From positions 10,083,554 through 10,147,553 of the forward strand of contig CP107851.1 of assembly GCA_036013505.1 (NCBI GenBank): a DNA stretch of 64,000 bases, read 5' to 3'. A program made the translations under genes and the position numbers. The DNA comes from Streptomyces sp. NBC_00510. GTDB lineage: Bacteria; Actinomycetota; Actinomycetes; Streptomycetales; Streptomycetaceae. A model generated the notes under the pieces. It was not told the origin of the DNA. It saw only the letters and a list, made by a program, of their open reading frames with translations, and made no database searches. This document shows positions 34,813 to 44,096 of this stretch, one piece after another; position 1 is the stretch's first letter, and each line of letters starts with the position of its first letter.

Positions 34813-35610
34813 ATGCCGTACCTGTCGAAGATTCCTCTCAACCCGCGCCGCCGCGAAGCCACCGCCCTGCTCGGCAACCCGCACCGGATGCACGCTGCCA
34901 TCCTGGCCGGGCTCGCCGTCCAGCCGGTCACCGAACGCGTCCTGTGGCGGCTGGAAACCCACGCCGCCCACCGTGCCGAGGTCCTGGTCCTGACCGAGAG
35001 CCGACCGTCCTGGTACCACCTCATCGAACAGGCTGGCTGGCCCGACGCCGACGGCGGTCAGGCCCTCATCGCCGACTACACCCCCGTTCTCGACCGGCTC
35101 GTGATCGGACGGGAATTCGCGTTCCGCCTTACCGCCAACCCGGTCCAGTCCGTACGCCGCCCGATCAAGCCCAGCGACGAGCAGACCGCCCGGCTGGAGA
35201 AACAGAACAGCATCCCTGGCACCGCCGCCGAACGCGGCGCACGAGGCTTCCGCGTCCCCCAGCGCACCGCGGCACAACAACTCCACTGGCTCCTGACCCG
35301 CGCCGACCGCCACGGCTTCACCATCCCCACCGTGCCCGCCCCCGACCCGGCCCCCGGCCTCACCCACGACGCGCCAGACCCACAGCCCGCTCCCGCGGTG
35401 TCGCTGCTCACCCGCGACGTCCTGCGATTCCGCAAACACAGCCAAGGCCCACGCGTCACCCTGGCCACCGCCACCTTCCAAGGCCGGCTCCGCGTCACCA
35501 ACCCCACCGCACTACGCGCCGCCCTCCTCGGCGGCATCGGCCCAGCCAAGGGCTACGGACAAGGACTCCTCACCCTTGCCCCGCTCCCCGCCGAGGCACC
35601 CGGTGCCTGA
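34813..35610 (+). CDS. cas6e: CRISPR RNA endonuclease Cas6e (CasE, Cse3)
   Basis: 265 residues with two ferredoxin-like RAMP units. NPHRMHAAI holds the likely catalytic His (H27), and the glycine-rich loop GGIGPAKGYGQGLLTLA near the C-terminus is the Cas6e signature. It cuts pre-crRNA at the base of the repeat hairpin. The repeats here have perfect CCCCGC/GCGGGG stems as substrate. It overlaps the cas1 start by eight bases. Confidence 0.95.
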   Translation: MPYLSKIPLNPRRREATALLGNPHRMHAAILAGLAVQPVTERVLWRLETHAAHRAEVLVLTESRPSWYHLIEQAGWPDADGGQALIADYTPVLDRLVIGREFAFRLTANPVQSVRRPIKPSDEQTARLEKQNSIPGTAAERGARGFRVPQRTAAQQLHWLLTRADRHGFTIPTVPAPDPAPGLTHDAPDPQPAPAVSLLTRDVLRFRKHSQGPRVTLATATFQGRLRVTNPTALRAALLGGIGPAKGYGQGLLTLAPLPAEAPGA

Positions 35611-36661
35611 ACCCTGGTGGCGCACCGGGCCACAGGACGTGCACCGGCTCGAAGACCGCATCACCAGCCTCTACGCCGAACGCTGCCACATTGACCGGGA
35701 CGACAACGCCATCGTTTTGGTCACCAAAGCACGAACCGTTCACGTCCCGTCCGCCTACCTCGCCGTGCTCCTCATCGGACCCGGCACCCGCATCACCCAC
35801 GCCGCCATCACCCTGCTCGCCGACTCCGCCACCGCCGTGTGCTGGGTCGGCGAGCACGGCGTCCGCCTTTATGCCGCAGGGCTCAGCACCGCCCGCGGCT
35901 CCCAACTCCAACTCCGCCAGGCATGGCTGGTCACCCGGCCCAAAGAACGCGTCGCCGTCGCCCGGCGCATGTACGAACTCCGATTCCCCGGAGAGGACAC
36001 CACCGCACTGACCCTCCAGCAACTCCGCGGTCGCGAGGGCACCCGCATCCGCCGGCTCTACGCCCACCATGCCGAACGCACCGGCGTCCCATGGGTCAAA
36101 CGCGACTACCGGCCAGGAGACGCGTTCGCCGCCGGCGACGACGTCAACCGGCTGCTGTCCGCTGCCAACTCCGCCCTCTACGGCATCTGCCACGCCGTCA
36201 TCACCGGCATCGGCGCCAGCCCAGCACTCGGCTTCGTCCACACTGGTTCCGCACTGTCCTTCGTCCTGGACATCGCCGACCTCTACAAGGCCGAATTCAC
36301 CATTCCCCTGGCCTTCGATCTCGCAGCAAAGGGCCTGACAACCGAGCGCGACGCACGCACAGCGCTACGCGACGCCGTCGTCCGAGGCAAACTCATGCCT
36401 CGCATCGTCACCGACATCAAACACCTTCTCGCTCCCAACCCAGACACTCCACTCGACGAGGAACTGAGCGGGCTGTGGGACGAGAGCAACACCATCATCG
36501 CCAGCGGCCGCAACTGGGGCGACGCCTTTGCACCCAACCGGCACCTCGATGTCCTGCTCCCTCGCCCTGGCGCGGACAGCGATACGACCACCAGATCCGC
36601 AGCACCTGACACACCGCATGGAGCGACACAGGATGCGGCGAACCCGGGGGCGGCCACATGA
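35603..36661 (+). CDS. cas1: CRISPR integrase Cas1, type I-E
   Basis: 352 residues from GTG 35603 inside the end of cas6. The metal-binding residues are present: E145 (GREGTRIRRLYAHHA), H213 (GFVHTGSALSF), and D223/D226 (VLDIADLYKAE). With Cas2 it integrates new spacers next to the leader. The last ~40 residues after LLPRPG are a polar tail not needed for catalysis. It overlaps cas2 by four bases. Confidence 0.96.
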   Translation: MPEPWWRTGPQDVHRLEDRITSLYAERCHIDRDDNAIVLVTKARTVHVPSAYLAVLLIGPGTRITHAAITLLADSATAVCWVGEHGVRLYAAGLSTARGSQLQLRQAWLVTRPKERVAVARRMYELRFPGEDTTALTLQQLRGREGTRIRRLYAHHAERTGVPWVKRDYRPGDAFAAGDDVNRLLSAANSALYGICHAVITGIGASPALGFVHTGSALSFVLDIADLYKAEFTIPLAFDLAAKGLTTERDARTALRDAVVRGKLMPRIVTDIKHLLAPNPDTPLDEELSGLWDESNTIIASGRNWGDAFAPNRHLDVLLPRPGADSDTTTRSAAPDTPHGATQDAANPGAAT

Positions 36662-36972
36662 CAGTCGTCGTGCTCATCGCCGCACCACCAGGACTACGCG
36701 GTCACCTCACCCGATGGTTCCTCGAAACAGCCCCAGGCGTCTTCGTCGGAACGCCTAACCCCCGTATCCGCGATCGCCTGTGGAACGTGCTCGCCGAGCG
36801 AATCAGCGACGGACAAGCCGTCATGATCGAGCCAGCAGCTACAGAGCAGGGATGGTCCGTACGCACAGCTGGCCGTGACCGCTGGACCCCCGCTGACTTC
36901 GACGGCATCACCCTCATGGCCCGCCCACGCGGCAACGGAACGGAACCATGGCGCCCCACGCAAATTACGTAA
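36658..36972 (+). CDS. cas2e: CRISPR adaptation protein Cas2e
   Basis: 104 residues. MTVVVLIAAPPGLRGHLTRW and FVGTPNPRIRDRLWNVLAER are characteristic of the type I-E Cas2 (TIGR01873-type). It acts as the scaffold for Cas1 during spacer integration. Its TAA stop overlaps the first conserved leader block (GTAAAG) of the right array, so the leader starts at the very end of the operon. Confidence 0.95.
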   Translation: MTVVVLIAAPPGLRGHLTRWFLETAPGVFVGTPNPRIRDRLWNVLAERISDGQAVMIEPAATEQGWSVRTAGRDRWTPADFDGITLMARPRGNGTEPWRPTQIT

Positions 36973-37016
36973 AGGAAAACAGCGTGATCGCGTAACAACG
37001 CCGCAGGTCAGGAAGT
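36969..37016 (+). promoter_or_regulatory. Leader of the right CRISPR array
   Basis: It contains GTAAAGGAAAACAGC at 36969, then 19 bases, then GCAGGTCAGGAAGT ending at 37016 against the first repeat. Both blocks match the left leader with one mismatch each. The unit is only 48 bases after the cas2 stop region. Confidence 0.75.
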
Positions 37017-38358
37017 GTCGTCCCCGCCTACGCGGGGGTGGTTCCCCTGGCGGCGTGTCCGGTGTGACCACACAGGCGTCGTCCCCGCCTACGCGGGGGT
37101 GGTTCTGCGCTGCTCGCGGGCCTGTCCGGGGACGCGGTGTCGTCCCCGCCTACGCGGGGGTGGTTCGCCTCCCCCGCCCAAGGCACCCCCGAAGCCGCCG
37201 TCGTCCCCGCCTACGCGGGGGTGGTTCCCCTGCACAGCGGTGGTAGGCGCCATGACGTCCGTCGTCCCCGCCTACGCGGGGGTGGTTCCGAGACCCCGGA
37301 CGAGTACCTCACCGGCGGTGTGTCGTCCCCGCCTACGCGGGGGTGGTTCGAAAGAGATGCCCGCCTCTTCGTATGCGGGTGTGTCGTCCCCGCCTACGCG
37401 GGGGTGGTTCGGCGTCGGGCTCCGTCCAGGCCGACCTGGAGGCGTCGTCCCCGCCTACGCGGGGGTGGTTCGGCAGCCAAGGAGAACGGCCGCGTTCTGG
37501 ACTAGTCGTCCCCGCCTACGCGGGGGTGGTTCATGTGCATCATCCTGGACCAGACGGGGCGCATCGTCGTCCCCGCCTACGCGGGGGTGGTTCTCCCGAG
37601 CTTCCTGATAGGCCCGCCACAGGCCCGTCGTCCCCGCCTACGCGGGGGTGGTTCCCCTGGCACGGCGGCGGGCACTTGCACGTCTGTGTCGTCCCCGCCT
37701 ACGCGGGGGTGGTTCGTACTGGGGCGAGCTGGCGGCCCCGGAGTACTCGTCGTCCCCGCCTACGCGGGGGTGGTTCGCTCGGCGTCAAGCTTCCGCGCAC
37801 GTCGCAGGAGTCGTCCCCGCCTACGCGGGGGTGGTTCGTACGCCAACGACCAGGGATACGGGCTCGGTCCGTCGTCCCCGCCTACGCGGGGGTGGTTCGG
37901 TGGGACCCCTCCCCATGGGCGTGTGGGTGCTGTCGTCCCCGCCTACGCGGGGGTGGTTCGGCCGACCGCATGCAGCGCGTTGCCGAGGACGCGTCGTCCC
38001 CGCCTACGCGGGGGTGGTTCCCAGGCCGGCGGCACCCCCTGGGGTGGCCCCCGGTCGTCCCCGCCTACGCGGGGGTGGTTCCCCACACCATGACGGCCCC
38101 GCCGCCGAGTACGAGTCGTCCCCGCCTACGCGGGGGTGGTTCGTTCACCCCGCCGAAGATCGGCGGCCGGAAGGAGTCGTCCCCGCCTACGCGGGGGTGG
38201 TTCGCCCCGCATCACCGGATGGGGAGCCATCGGTCTGTCGTCCCCGCCTACGCGGGGGTGGTTCCCGCGCCCCCGGCCGCACCGCCGCCGACGCCCTGTC
38301 GTCCCCGCCTACGCGGGGGTGGTTCTACCGGAACGTATCGGGGACGTCATGGCGCCTA
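37017..38358 (+). CRISPR. Right CRISPR array, leader-proximal segment, type I-E
   Basis: Twenty-two repeats (37017 to 38325) of 28 bases, GTCGTCCCCGCC-TACGCGGGGG-TGGTTC, all virtually identical, with exactly 61-base periodicity. There are 21 complete 33-base spacers plus a twenty-second at 38326-38358 that ends in TA, where the IS630-family element is inserted. The uniformity indicates an active, recently expanding array. It is transcribed rightward from the leader next to cas2. Confidence 0.98.
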
Positions 38359-38437
38359 GTGCCGCATCAGGCAACGTTCGCCCCGTTGGGTGCAGCCTGA
38401 CAGATGTATGTGTTGCGGGTCTGCGTAGTCTCGCGGG

Positions 38438-38821
38438 GTGCATACACATCGGAGCTTCCGGAACCCTCCCGCGCTGCCTCACGAGGTTGTAGTCGAGACG
38501 TTGGAGCGGGCTCTGGGTGACCGCTCGCACGAGATCGAGGCAGCGAGTGTCCTGGTCGGGAGTGCGTTGAACGACGACGACCGAGAGTTCGTCGAGCACT
38601 GGTGCATGGAGGTCGGGACGCGGGCTGTGTCGGGGAGTCCGTTGCTCGGGCTGGCCGGCCTGTGCCTGGGCCATACCGCTCGACGCTTCGGTCGACTCAG
38701 CGATGAGGCCCTCGCACTGGCAGCGTCGCTGGCGGCGCGGGCCGAGGTGGACCCGTCGGACGTGGACGGTCGGGCCCAGGACGGTTATGACGACGTGCGG
38801 AGCTTCCTGCACCTGTGGTGA
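38438..38821 (+). CDS. Passenger gene of the IS630-type element, unknown function
   Basis: 127 residues from GTG 38438. Strong coding bias. It is helical and acidic (RALGDRSHEIEAASVLVGSA, then VGTRAVSGSPLLGLAGLCLG, ending DDVRSFLHLW). It resembles small HEAT-like or contact-toxin-immunity-type Streptomyces proteins, but I cannot assign it. It lies between the left terminal repeat and the convergent transposase gene, 22 bases from the transposase stop, and is clearly carried by the element. Confidence 0.6.
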   Translation: MHTHRSFRNPPALPHEVVVETLERALGDRSHEIEAASVLVGSALNDDDREFVEHWCMEVGTRAVSGSPLLGLAGLCLGHTARRFGRLSDEALALAASLAARAEVDPSDVDGRAQDGYDDVRSFLHLW

Positions 38822-38843
38822 CGATGCCTGTTGCCGTTGCAGG

Positions 38844-40016
38844 TCAGGCTGCGTTGGCCCTGCTCACGAGGGCTGTGAGGTGCTTGTCGGTGGCGTTCTT
38901 GTTCCGCCAGATGATGTAGCGGCGGATCATGCTGCCCTGGGCCTTGTGAGTGGGGTGGTCGGTGCCGTCGAGGGCGAAGTAGCGCAGGGCGGTGAACTGG
39001 GCTTCGATGCGGTTGAGCCAGGAGCTGTTGGTCGGGGTGTAGGCGATCTCGACGTTGTTCGCCTCGGCCCAGTCCGCGACCCGGCGGCAGCGCTTGGTGG
39101 TCAGGTGCGGGGAGAAGTTGTCGCAGACGATGGCGATGCGCACGTTGGTCGGGTAGAGGCCGCGCAGGTAGCGGCAGAACTCCAGGAACTTCGAGCGGTT
39201 CTTGGTCTTCTTGATGTGCCCGTAGAGCTTGTTCTTGCTCAGGTCATACGCGGCGAACAGGTGACGCACGCCGTGCGGGCGGGTGTATGTCGCTCGCCTC
39301 CTCGGTCTGGGTTCCCGGTCGGGATCCTTGTGCTTGCCGCCGAGTTCGGCCCACTGCCGTCCCGGGTGCGGTTGGAGGTTAAGCGGGCCGAACTCGTCCA
39401 TGCAGAACACGACTTCGGGTTCTCCGCCATCGGGTGTGACCTCGTCGTCGGCAATCGCGTAGAGGTGCTCGACCCGGGCCTTCTTGGCGGCGTAGTCGGG
39501 GTCACGGGAGGTCTTCCAGGTCTTCACGCGTTGAAAGGAGACGCCCTCCTCGCGGAGCAGGACCCGCAGGCCCTCGTGGCTGATGTCGTCGACCACCCCC
39601 TCGGCGACCAGGAAGCCGGCCAGTTTGGCCAGGCTCCAGGTCGAGCAGGGCAGGCCGTGCTCGACCGGCTTGGACTTGGCGATCTTCTTGATCTCTCTGC
39701 GCTCGGGCAGGGTGAAGGTCCTGGGGCGTCCACCCTTGTACTTGGGGTAGAGCGCCTCAAAGCCGTCGGCGTTGAAGTCGTGGATCACATCACGAACCCG
39801 GTCCGGGCTCGTGAACGTCACTTCGGCGATCTTCGCCACGGCCATGCCTTGCGCGGACAGCAAGACCATCTGCGCGCGCCGCCAGGTCACCACCGATCCG
39901 GTCCCCCTGCGGACGATCCGCAGCAGCCGCCGGCCCTCGTCGTCATCGATCTCGCGAACCCGTACTCGCTCTGCCACCCGCGTAGTTTGGCGGCCCGCGG
40001 CCCTCCGAGCGATCAC
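38844..40016 (-). CDS. IS630-family transposase
   Basis: 390 residues, apparently intact. The N-terminal HTH region (VVTWRRAQMVLLSAQGMAVA) is followed by the DDE catalytic domain: VVFCMDEFGPLNL, IAIVCDNFSPHLT, and TPTNSSWLNRIEAQFTAL. This arrangement is typical of IS630/Tc1-like enzymes that insert at TA. The ends of the gene are 485 and 50 bases from the terminal repeats. The element may still be mobile. Confidence 0.92.
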   Translation of the reverse strand: MIARRAAGRQTTRVAERVRVREIDDDEGRRLLRIVRRGTGSVVTWRRAQMVLLSAQGMAVAKIAEVTFTSPDRVRDVIHDFNADGFEALYPKYKGGRPRTFTLPERREIKKIAKSKPVEHGLPCSTWSLAKLAGFLVAEGVVDDISHEGLRVLLREEGVSFQRVKTWKTSRDPDYAAKKARVEHLYAIADDEVTPDGGEPEVVFCMDEFGPLNLQPHPGRQWAELGGKHKDPDREPRPRRRATYTRPHGVRHLFAAYDLSKNKLYGHIKKTKNRSKFLEFCRYLRGLYPTNVRIAIVCDNFSPHLTTKRCRRVADWAEANNVEIAYTPTNSSWLNRIEAQFTALRYFALDGTDHPTHKAQGSMIRRYIIWRNKNATDKHLTALVSRANAA

Positions 40017-40068
40017 CCGGGCGGCGCGTCACCTCACAAGAGGGCGAACGTTGCCTGACGCGGCACTA

Positions 40069-41082
40069 GTCGTCCCCGCCTACGCGGGGGTGGTTCGCCG
40101 TGCGCGAGTTCTTCGCCCGCCTGCACCACGTCGTCCCCGCCTACGCGGGAGTGGTTCTCGCTCGCCGGGCACGGCAAGTCCATCAACAACGTCGTCCCCG
40201 CCTACGCGGGGGTGGTTCACGGGACGATCACAGCGTCGACGCGCTGCGCTAGTCGTCCCCGCCTACGCGGGGGTGGTTCGTCGATCGTCATCAAGACCAC
40301 GCACTACAACAAGTCGTCCCCGCCTACGCGGGGGTGGTTCCGGCTGATGCCCGCAGTCACCGCCACCACCGGCGTCGTCCCCGCCTACGCGGGGGTGGTT
40401 CGCTCGGCAACGCCGGGTGGAAGCTCGCCCAGAAGTCGTCCCCGCCTACGCGGGAGTGGTTCGTTCGCGTGGACTGTCCCCTCGGGCGCCACCATGTCGT
40501 CCCCGCCTACGCGGGGGTGGTTCGTCCGTGCCCGGCCTGGCGCTGTTCGTCGGCGGGTCGTCCCCGCCTACGCGGGGGTGGTTCGCCCCCGTACCGGCGA
40601 GGTACGGGGGCTTCGTCGTCGTCCCCGCCTACGCGGGGGTGGTTCACGGATCGCGGTACCGCTGGAGACGTAGAGGTAGTCGTCCCCGCCTACGCGGGGG
40701 TGGTTCGCCCGAATGGGTGGCCTGCCTGGACGAGGACGAGTCGTCCCGCCTACGCGGGGGTGGTTCGGGGTCCCACAGGATGTGAGGCCGCGCGCCTGCG
40801 TCGTCCCCGCCCACGCGGGGATGGTTCGTACCTGATCCGTCAGGTGAAGAACCTTCGGGTGTCGTGCCGTCCCCGCCTACGCGGGGGTGGTTCCAGAGCC
40901 GTCACGACCGCCCCGCCGAAAACCACGTCGTCCCCGCCCACGCCCGGGTGGTTCTGCCGAGGTCGGGACGGCCCCCAGCCCCGCCATCGGCACGTCGTCG
41001 CCGCCTACGCGGGGGTGGTTCGAGCAGATCCTGAACCGGCACGCCGTATTCCGGGTCGTCCCCGACTACGTGCCAGCCGGGT
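40069..41082 (+). CRISPR. Right CRISPR array, leader-distal segment, type I-E
   Basis: This continues the same array after the IS element: repeats at 40069, 40130, 40191, 40252, 40313, 40374, 40435, 40496, 40557, 40618, 40679, 40740 (one C missing), 40800, 40866, 40927, 40994 and a decayed terminal copy at 41055. Variant copies accumulate toward the right, as expected for the oldest end. Spacers are 33 bases until the last few. One spacer (40585-40617) contains a perfect 11-bp hairpin. Confidence 0.97.
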
Positions 41083-41363
41083 ATCTCCTCGCGCCGGCCG
41101 CCATCCAAGACGCTGTCCGCGCCGCCGAACAGTCGGGCTTCGAGCAGGAGACTCGAGCACGGGCCGCGCAGCATGATGCCGCGCTACGCAGCAGCCGGGA
41201 GCCGGAGGAGGCCTTCGCTGACGGCCAGGCCGCTATCGAGGCCGCGTGCCCCCGCGCTGCGAGCAGCGACCACGCGCGGCTATGCGCTCTGGCCTACAAG
41301 CGGGCTCAGCGCGACGGCCAGATCCCCGCCGTACCAGCGGCCCGGATGGATCGAACGGCATGA
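41083..41363 (+). pseudogene. Gene remnant after the right array
   Basis: From the last decayed repeat an open frame with good codon bias runs to 41363 (AAIQDAVRAAEQSGFEQETR then a helical, charged sequence). It has no start codon of its own because the frame enters from the repeats. It probably is the end of a gene cut by array growth or deletion. A 29-codon frame starting ATGA at 41360 follows but has no further support. Confidence 0.35.
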
Positions 41364-41480
41364 GCGAACGCCCGTCGATGGGCGAGGTCGGCAGCGCAAC
41401 TCCTGTGACCTGCTGGGAAACCGACCAAGCTCGTCATTGCCCGTCCTAGAATCCGATCATCTTGAGCTCGAGGGGGAGCC

Positions 41481-43037
41481 ATGTCGAGTGTCGGAGCGGA
41501 CAGTACGTCTGAGAACGGTCAGGATCAGTCGACAACGGCAGGTGTGCCCTTAGAGACAGTGATCGCCAGCGTTCGGCGTAGCTATCCGATCAAGGGCTCT
41601 GCATCGGAGGGTGCTTGCCTGCCGGATCGGCCGGATGCCGTACGTCTGATCAGGCTCAGCCACCTGAGCCGGGACGGGGAGATTGCCGAACCGGACGAAG
41701 ATGCCGACATCTGGCGGAACGATGTACCGGAGCAATTCCACCTCCGCGCCGGAGATCTTCTGCTATCTGAAGTGATCACCGGACACCCCAAGGCAGCTCG
41801 TGTCGAGGAGTCCGACCTGCCCGCGGCAGCTGTGGGCAGCCTCCTCGTCCTACGCCCCGTCACCTCCTTGCCGCTGGACCACGCTCGCCTGATCCTCGCC
41901 TTCCTGCGCTCAGACAGCGTCGGACGCTTGGCCTACGGCACGGCCGGGCTCCGGCGGCTTTCGCCCAGAGACCTCCGTACCCTGACGTTGCCGATAGTCG
42001 ATCAGGCACTCTCGGCAGCGCTGGAGGAACTGAGCACAGCTGGCCAACGGATGAGTTGCTGGAGCGCAGAAGCAGCGAACCTGGCCAACTCCGTATACGA
42101 CACCGGGTCCAACCCCGAGAACGCGCGACGCTCCATCATCGAGGCTGGCCAGCTCACCCGCCTCCGAGCGGAAGCCGCAGCCCAACTTGACCAACCGGGC
42201 TACATCTTCCGCACCCGACTTCCATACCCCATCGCGTTGCGCTGGCGAGAAGTCGAGGCCCGGACCAGTGCAAACGACACTGCGCCCGCCTACGACGCCG
42301 TTCTTGAGACAGCGGAGGCGCTTCTCGCGTACGGCGCTCTGGTCGCGGCGGCCCTTGCCCATGAAGCCGGGATAAGTCTCTCCTCCGTATCGGATCTACA
42401 ACGCAAACTGTCCGGGGGCGCAGGCGGCCCAGGGCTGGGGGACTGGACGGCGATCCTGCAGCAAATCGGCGGGGCGAAGACCCGGCGCGGCTTGACTCCG
42501 GACCACCCCCTCCACGAGCTGGGAACCCTTCTCAGCAGTGATGACGTCCAGCAGGCACGGAGTCGGCTGGCAGACCGCCGCCATGCCAGAGCGCACGGGC
42601 GTGCGCTCGACGCAGTCACCCTCCCCGCGGCGCTGCAGGAGGCACGCGGCGACCTAGAGCTGGTGCTGGGACATGCCCGGTTCCTCGCTGATCTGCCTCT
42701 TGTCCACGTGACGTCCGTGTCGTGGGACGCCTACCAGGCCGAGGCTTCGATCATGTTCCGGCGCCTGATGGGCGACCATCCCGTGGTGCCCACCTCGACG
42801 ATGAAGCATCCGAGCAACACGATCGAGAGCGGCAGCCTGTACCTGGTCGACCGCGACCGTGGCCTGCACCTCCTGCGACCCTTCCTCACGATCGAGGTGT
42901 GCGAGACGTGCCACAACTGGTCGACCTTCCACGCGGACAAGGAGAGGGGTCAGCTCGTCCAGAAGAGCCTTGAGCACGGCCATCACTACCCGTACAACAC
43001 CGACGCCCGGGTCCTCCAGCAGGTCGGGTTGCTCTGA
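41481..43037 (+). CDS. Protein with HsdS-like target-recognition segment, unknown role
   Basis: 518 residues, start ATG 41481 with GAGGGGGAG upstream. Residues about 60-180 resemble a type I restriction specificity domain: IRLSHLSRDGEI, FHLRAGDLLLSEVI, LPAAAVGSLLVLRPV, then GLRRLSPRDLRTLTLPI. The middle is helical. The C-terminal 120 residues include ICETC-like EVCETCHNW (a Cys pair) and an aspartate-rich VDRDRGLHLL. No methylase or nuclease gene is adjacent, so it is not a standard restriction system. A defence or DNA-binding role is inferred. Confidence 0.55.
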   Translation: MSSVGADSTSENGQDQSTTAGVPLETVIASVRRSYPIKGSASEGACLPDRPDAVRLIRLSHLSRDGEIAEPDEDADIWRNDVPEQFHLRAGDLLLSEVITGHPKAARVEESDLPAAAVGSLLVLRPVTSLPLDHARLILAFLRSDSVGRLAYGTAGLRRLSPRDLRTLTLPIVDQALSAALEELSTAGQRMSCWSAEAANLANSVYDTGSNPENARRSIIEAGQLTRLRAEAAAQLDQPGYIFRTRLPYPIALRWREVEARTSANDTAPAYDAVLETAEALLAYGALVAAALAHEAGISLSSVSDLQRKLSGGAGGPGLGDWTAILQQIGGAKTRRGLTPDHPLHELGTLLSSDDVQQARSRLADRRHARAHGRALDAVTLPAALQEARGDLELVLGHARFLADLPLVHVTSVSWDAYQAEASIMFRRLMGDHPVVPTSTMKHPSNTIESGSLYLVDRDRGLHLLRPFLTIEVCETCHNWSTFHADKERGQLVQKSLEHGHHYPYNTDARVLQQVGLL

Positions 43038-43530
43038 TCCAGGGCTGAAGGCAGGGGCTGGGAGCTATTCTGCGTTGACGTGACTTGTCGCCTCGGCAAG
43101 GCTGATCAGGCACGATGTGCACGGAGGCAGGCCATGGCAGTCTACGAGCGGAGCCGCGCGAGGGTAGTGCGCGCCGGTCCGACGACCACGCACGTGGCTC
43201 TGGATGCGTGGGCTCATGGACAGATCACCGTGCGGATCGACACCGAGGTCATGACCACGGTCACCGGCATGCCTCGAAATCGGCACAGTCTCTATCCCTT
43301 CTCTCGCGCGCGCGTGCCGGGCGGGGCCGAGGTCGATGACGGGCCGGCTGAGGAGTCGTGTTGCTTCGGCTTGCTTGGTTTCGCAGCACCTCGCTGTGGA
43401 GCGCGCCCGCGTCGAGCTCCGCGGGCAGCTTGCAGCTCTCCTCATGGGGAGGTGACCCAGGTCAGATAGGCAGAAATGATGGAGGCCGTGCCGGACCGGG
43501 CAGGGCCTCCATCGCCCATTGCTTGGCTGT
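43038..43530. other. Region without recognised gene
   Basis: Short open frames exist on both strands, but none has convincing codon bias and start signals together. One plus frame from 43134 (MAVYERSRARVVRAG start) has moderate bias and then degrades into Cys/Arg-rich sequence. It could be decayed coding DNA. Confidence 0.35.
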
Positions 43531-44082
43531 CTACGCGGTCGTGGGGGTTCGGAGTTGGCGGACCATGGTGGCGTAGAGCGGGGAGTCCGGGAACGGCTTC
43601 TGCTCGCCGACGCTTGCGTAGCCCCAGCGCTCGTACATGGCCTTGACATCGACCTTGCGGGGGTCCACCAGCAGAGTCACGCGCTCCTCGGCGCGGCTGG
43701 CGAGCAGCTCCTCGTGGATGCGATGGGCGACGCCGGTACCACGCCACTGTTCGCGGGTCATGATCTCGAACAGAGCGAGAGTGCGGGCGCCTGTCTCCTC
43801 GGTGTAGTCCTCTGGCAGGGGGTCGAGCTGGTGCATCCACCAGCGGGCGCCGGGCTGCAGGGCGGCGCCGTAGGCGTAGCCGACGGGCTCTGCGTTCACA
43901 TAGCCGATGACGGCCTCCCAGGAGTTGCGGCCGGCGTGCCCTGTAAGTCGCTCATCGAAGCGCTCTATGGAGAAGAACGGGTCCTCCATGCGGTGCGCGT
44001 AGACCTCGGCGTACACGCTTAGGAGGGTGTGCCGTACCTCGTCGAGCTGTTCCCGTCCGATGCGCTGAAGCTCCAGGTCCAT
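43531..44082 (-). CDS. GNAT-family N-acetyltransferase
   Basis: 183 residues from ATG 44082, with GAAAGGA upstream (an in-frame start at 44100 overlaps the previous gene). The acetyl-CoA binding region is TLALFEIMTREQWRGTGVAH, with the Q/RxxGxG/A motif, followed by the LLVDPRKVDVKAMYERWGYA strand-helix typical of the fold. The substrate is unknown. It follows the XRE-TPR regulator after 14 bases, so they form an operon. Confidence 0.85.
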   Translation of the reverse strand: MDLELQRIGREQLDEVRHTLLSVYAEVYAHRMEDPFFSIERFDERLTGHAGRNSWEAVIGYVNAEPVGYAYGAALQPGARWWMHQLDPLPEDYTEETGARTLALFEIMTREQWRGTGVAHRIHEELLASRAEERVTLLVDPRKVDVKAMYERWGYASVGEQKPFPDSPLYATMVRQLRTPTTA

Positions 44083-44096
44083 GGTGCGGTCCTTTC

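Larger units (their letters stand above)
38359..40066 (-). mobile_element. IS630-family insertion inside the CRISPR array, with passenger gene
   Basis: The ends are inverted repeats of 25 bases with one mismatch (GTGCCGCATCAGGCAACG... at 38359; the complement, with G for A at position 8, ends at 40066). TA lies on both sides (38357-38358 and 40067-40068), the standard IS630 target duplication. Removing the element and one TA rejoins a 33-base spacer to the next repeat at 40069. The element is 1708 bp, longer than usual, because of the extra gene at 38438. Confidence 0.93.

Noticed and set aside
37015..38492. Repeat-protein-like frames (SSPPTRGWF units) in the right array
   Set aside because: Same artefact of translating regular CRISPR repeats.
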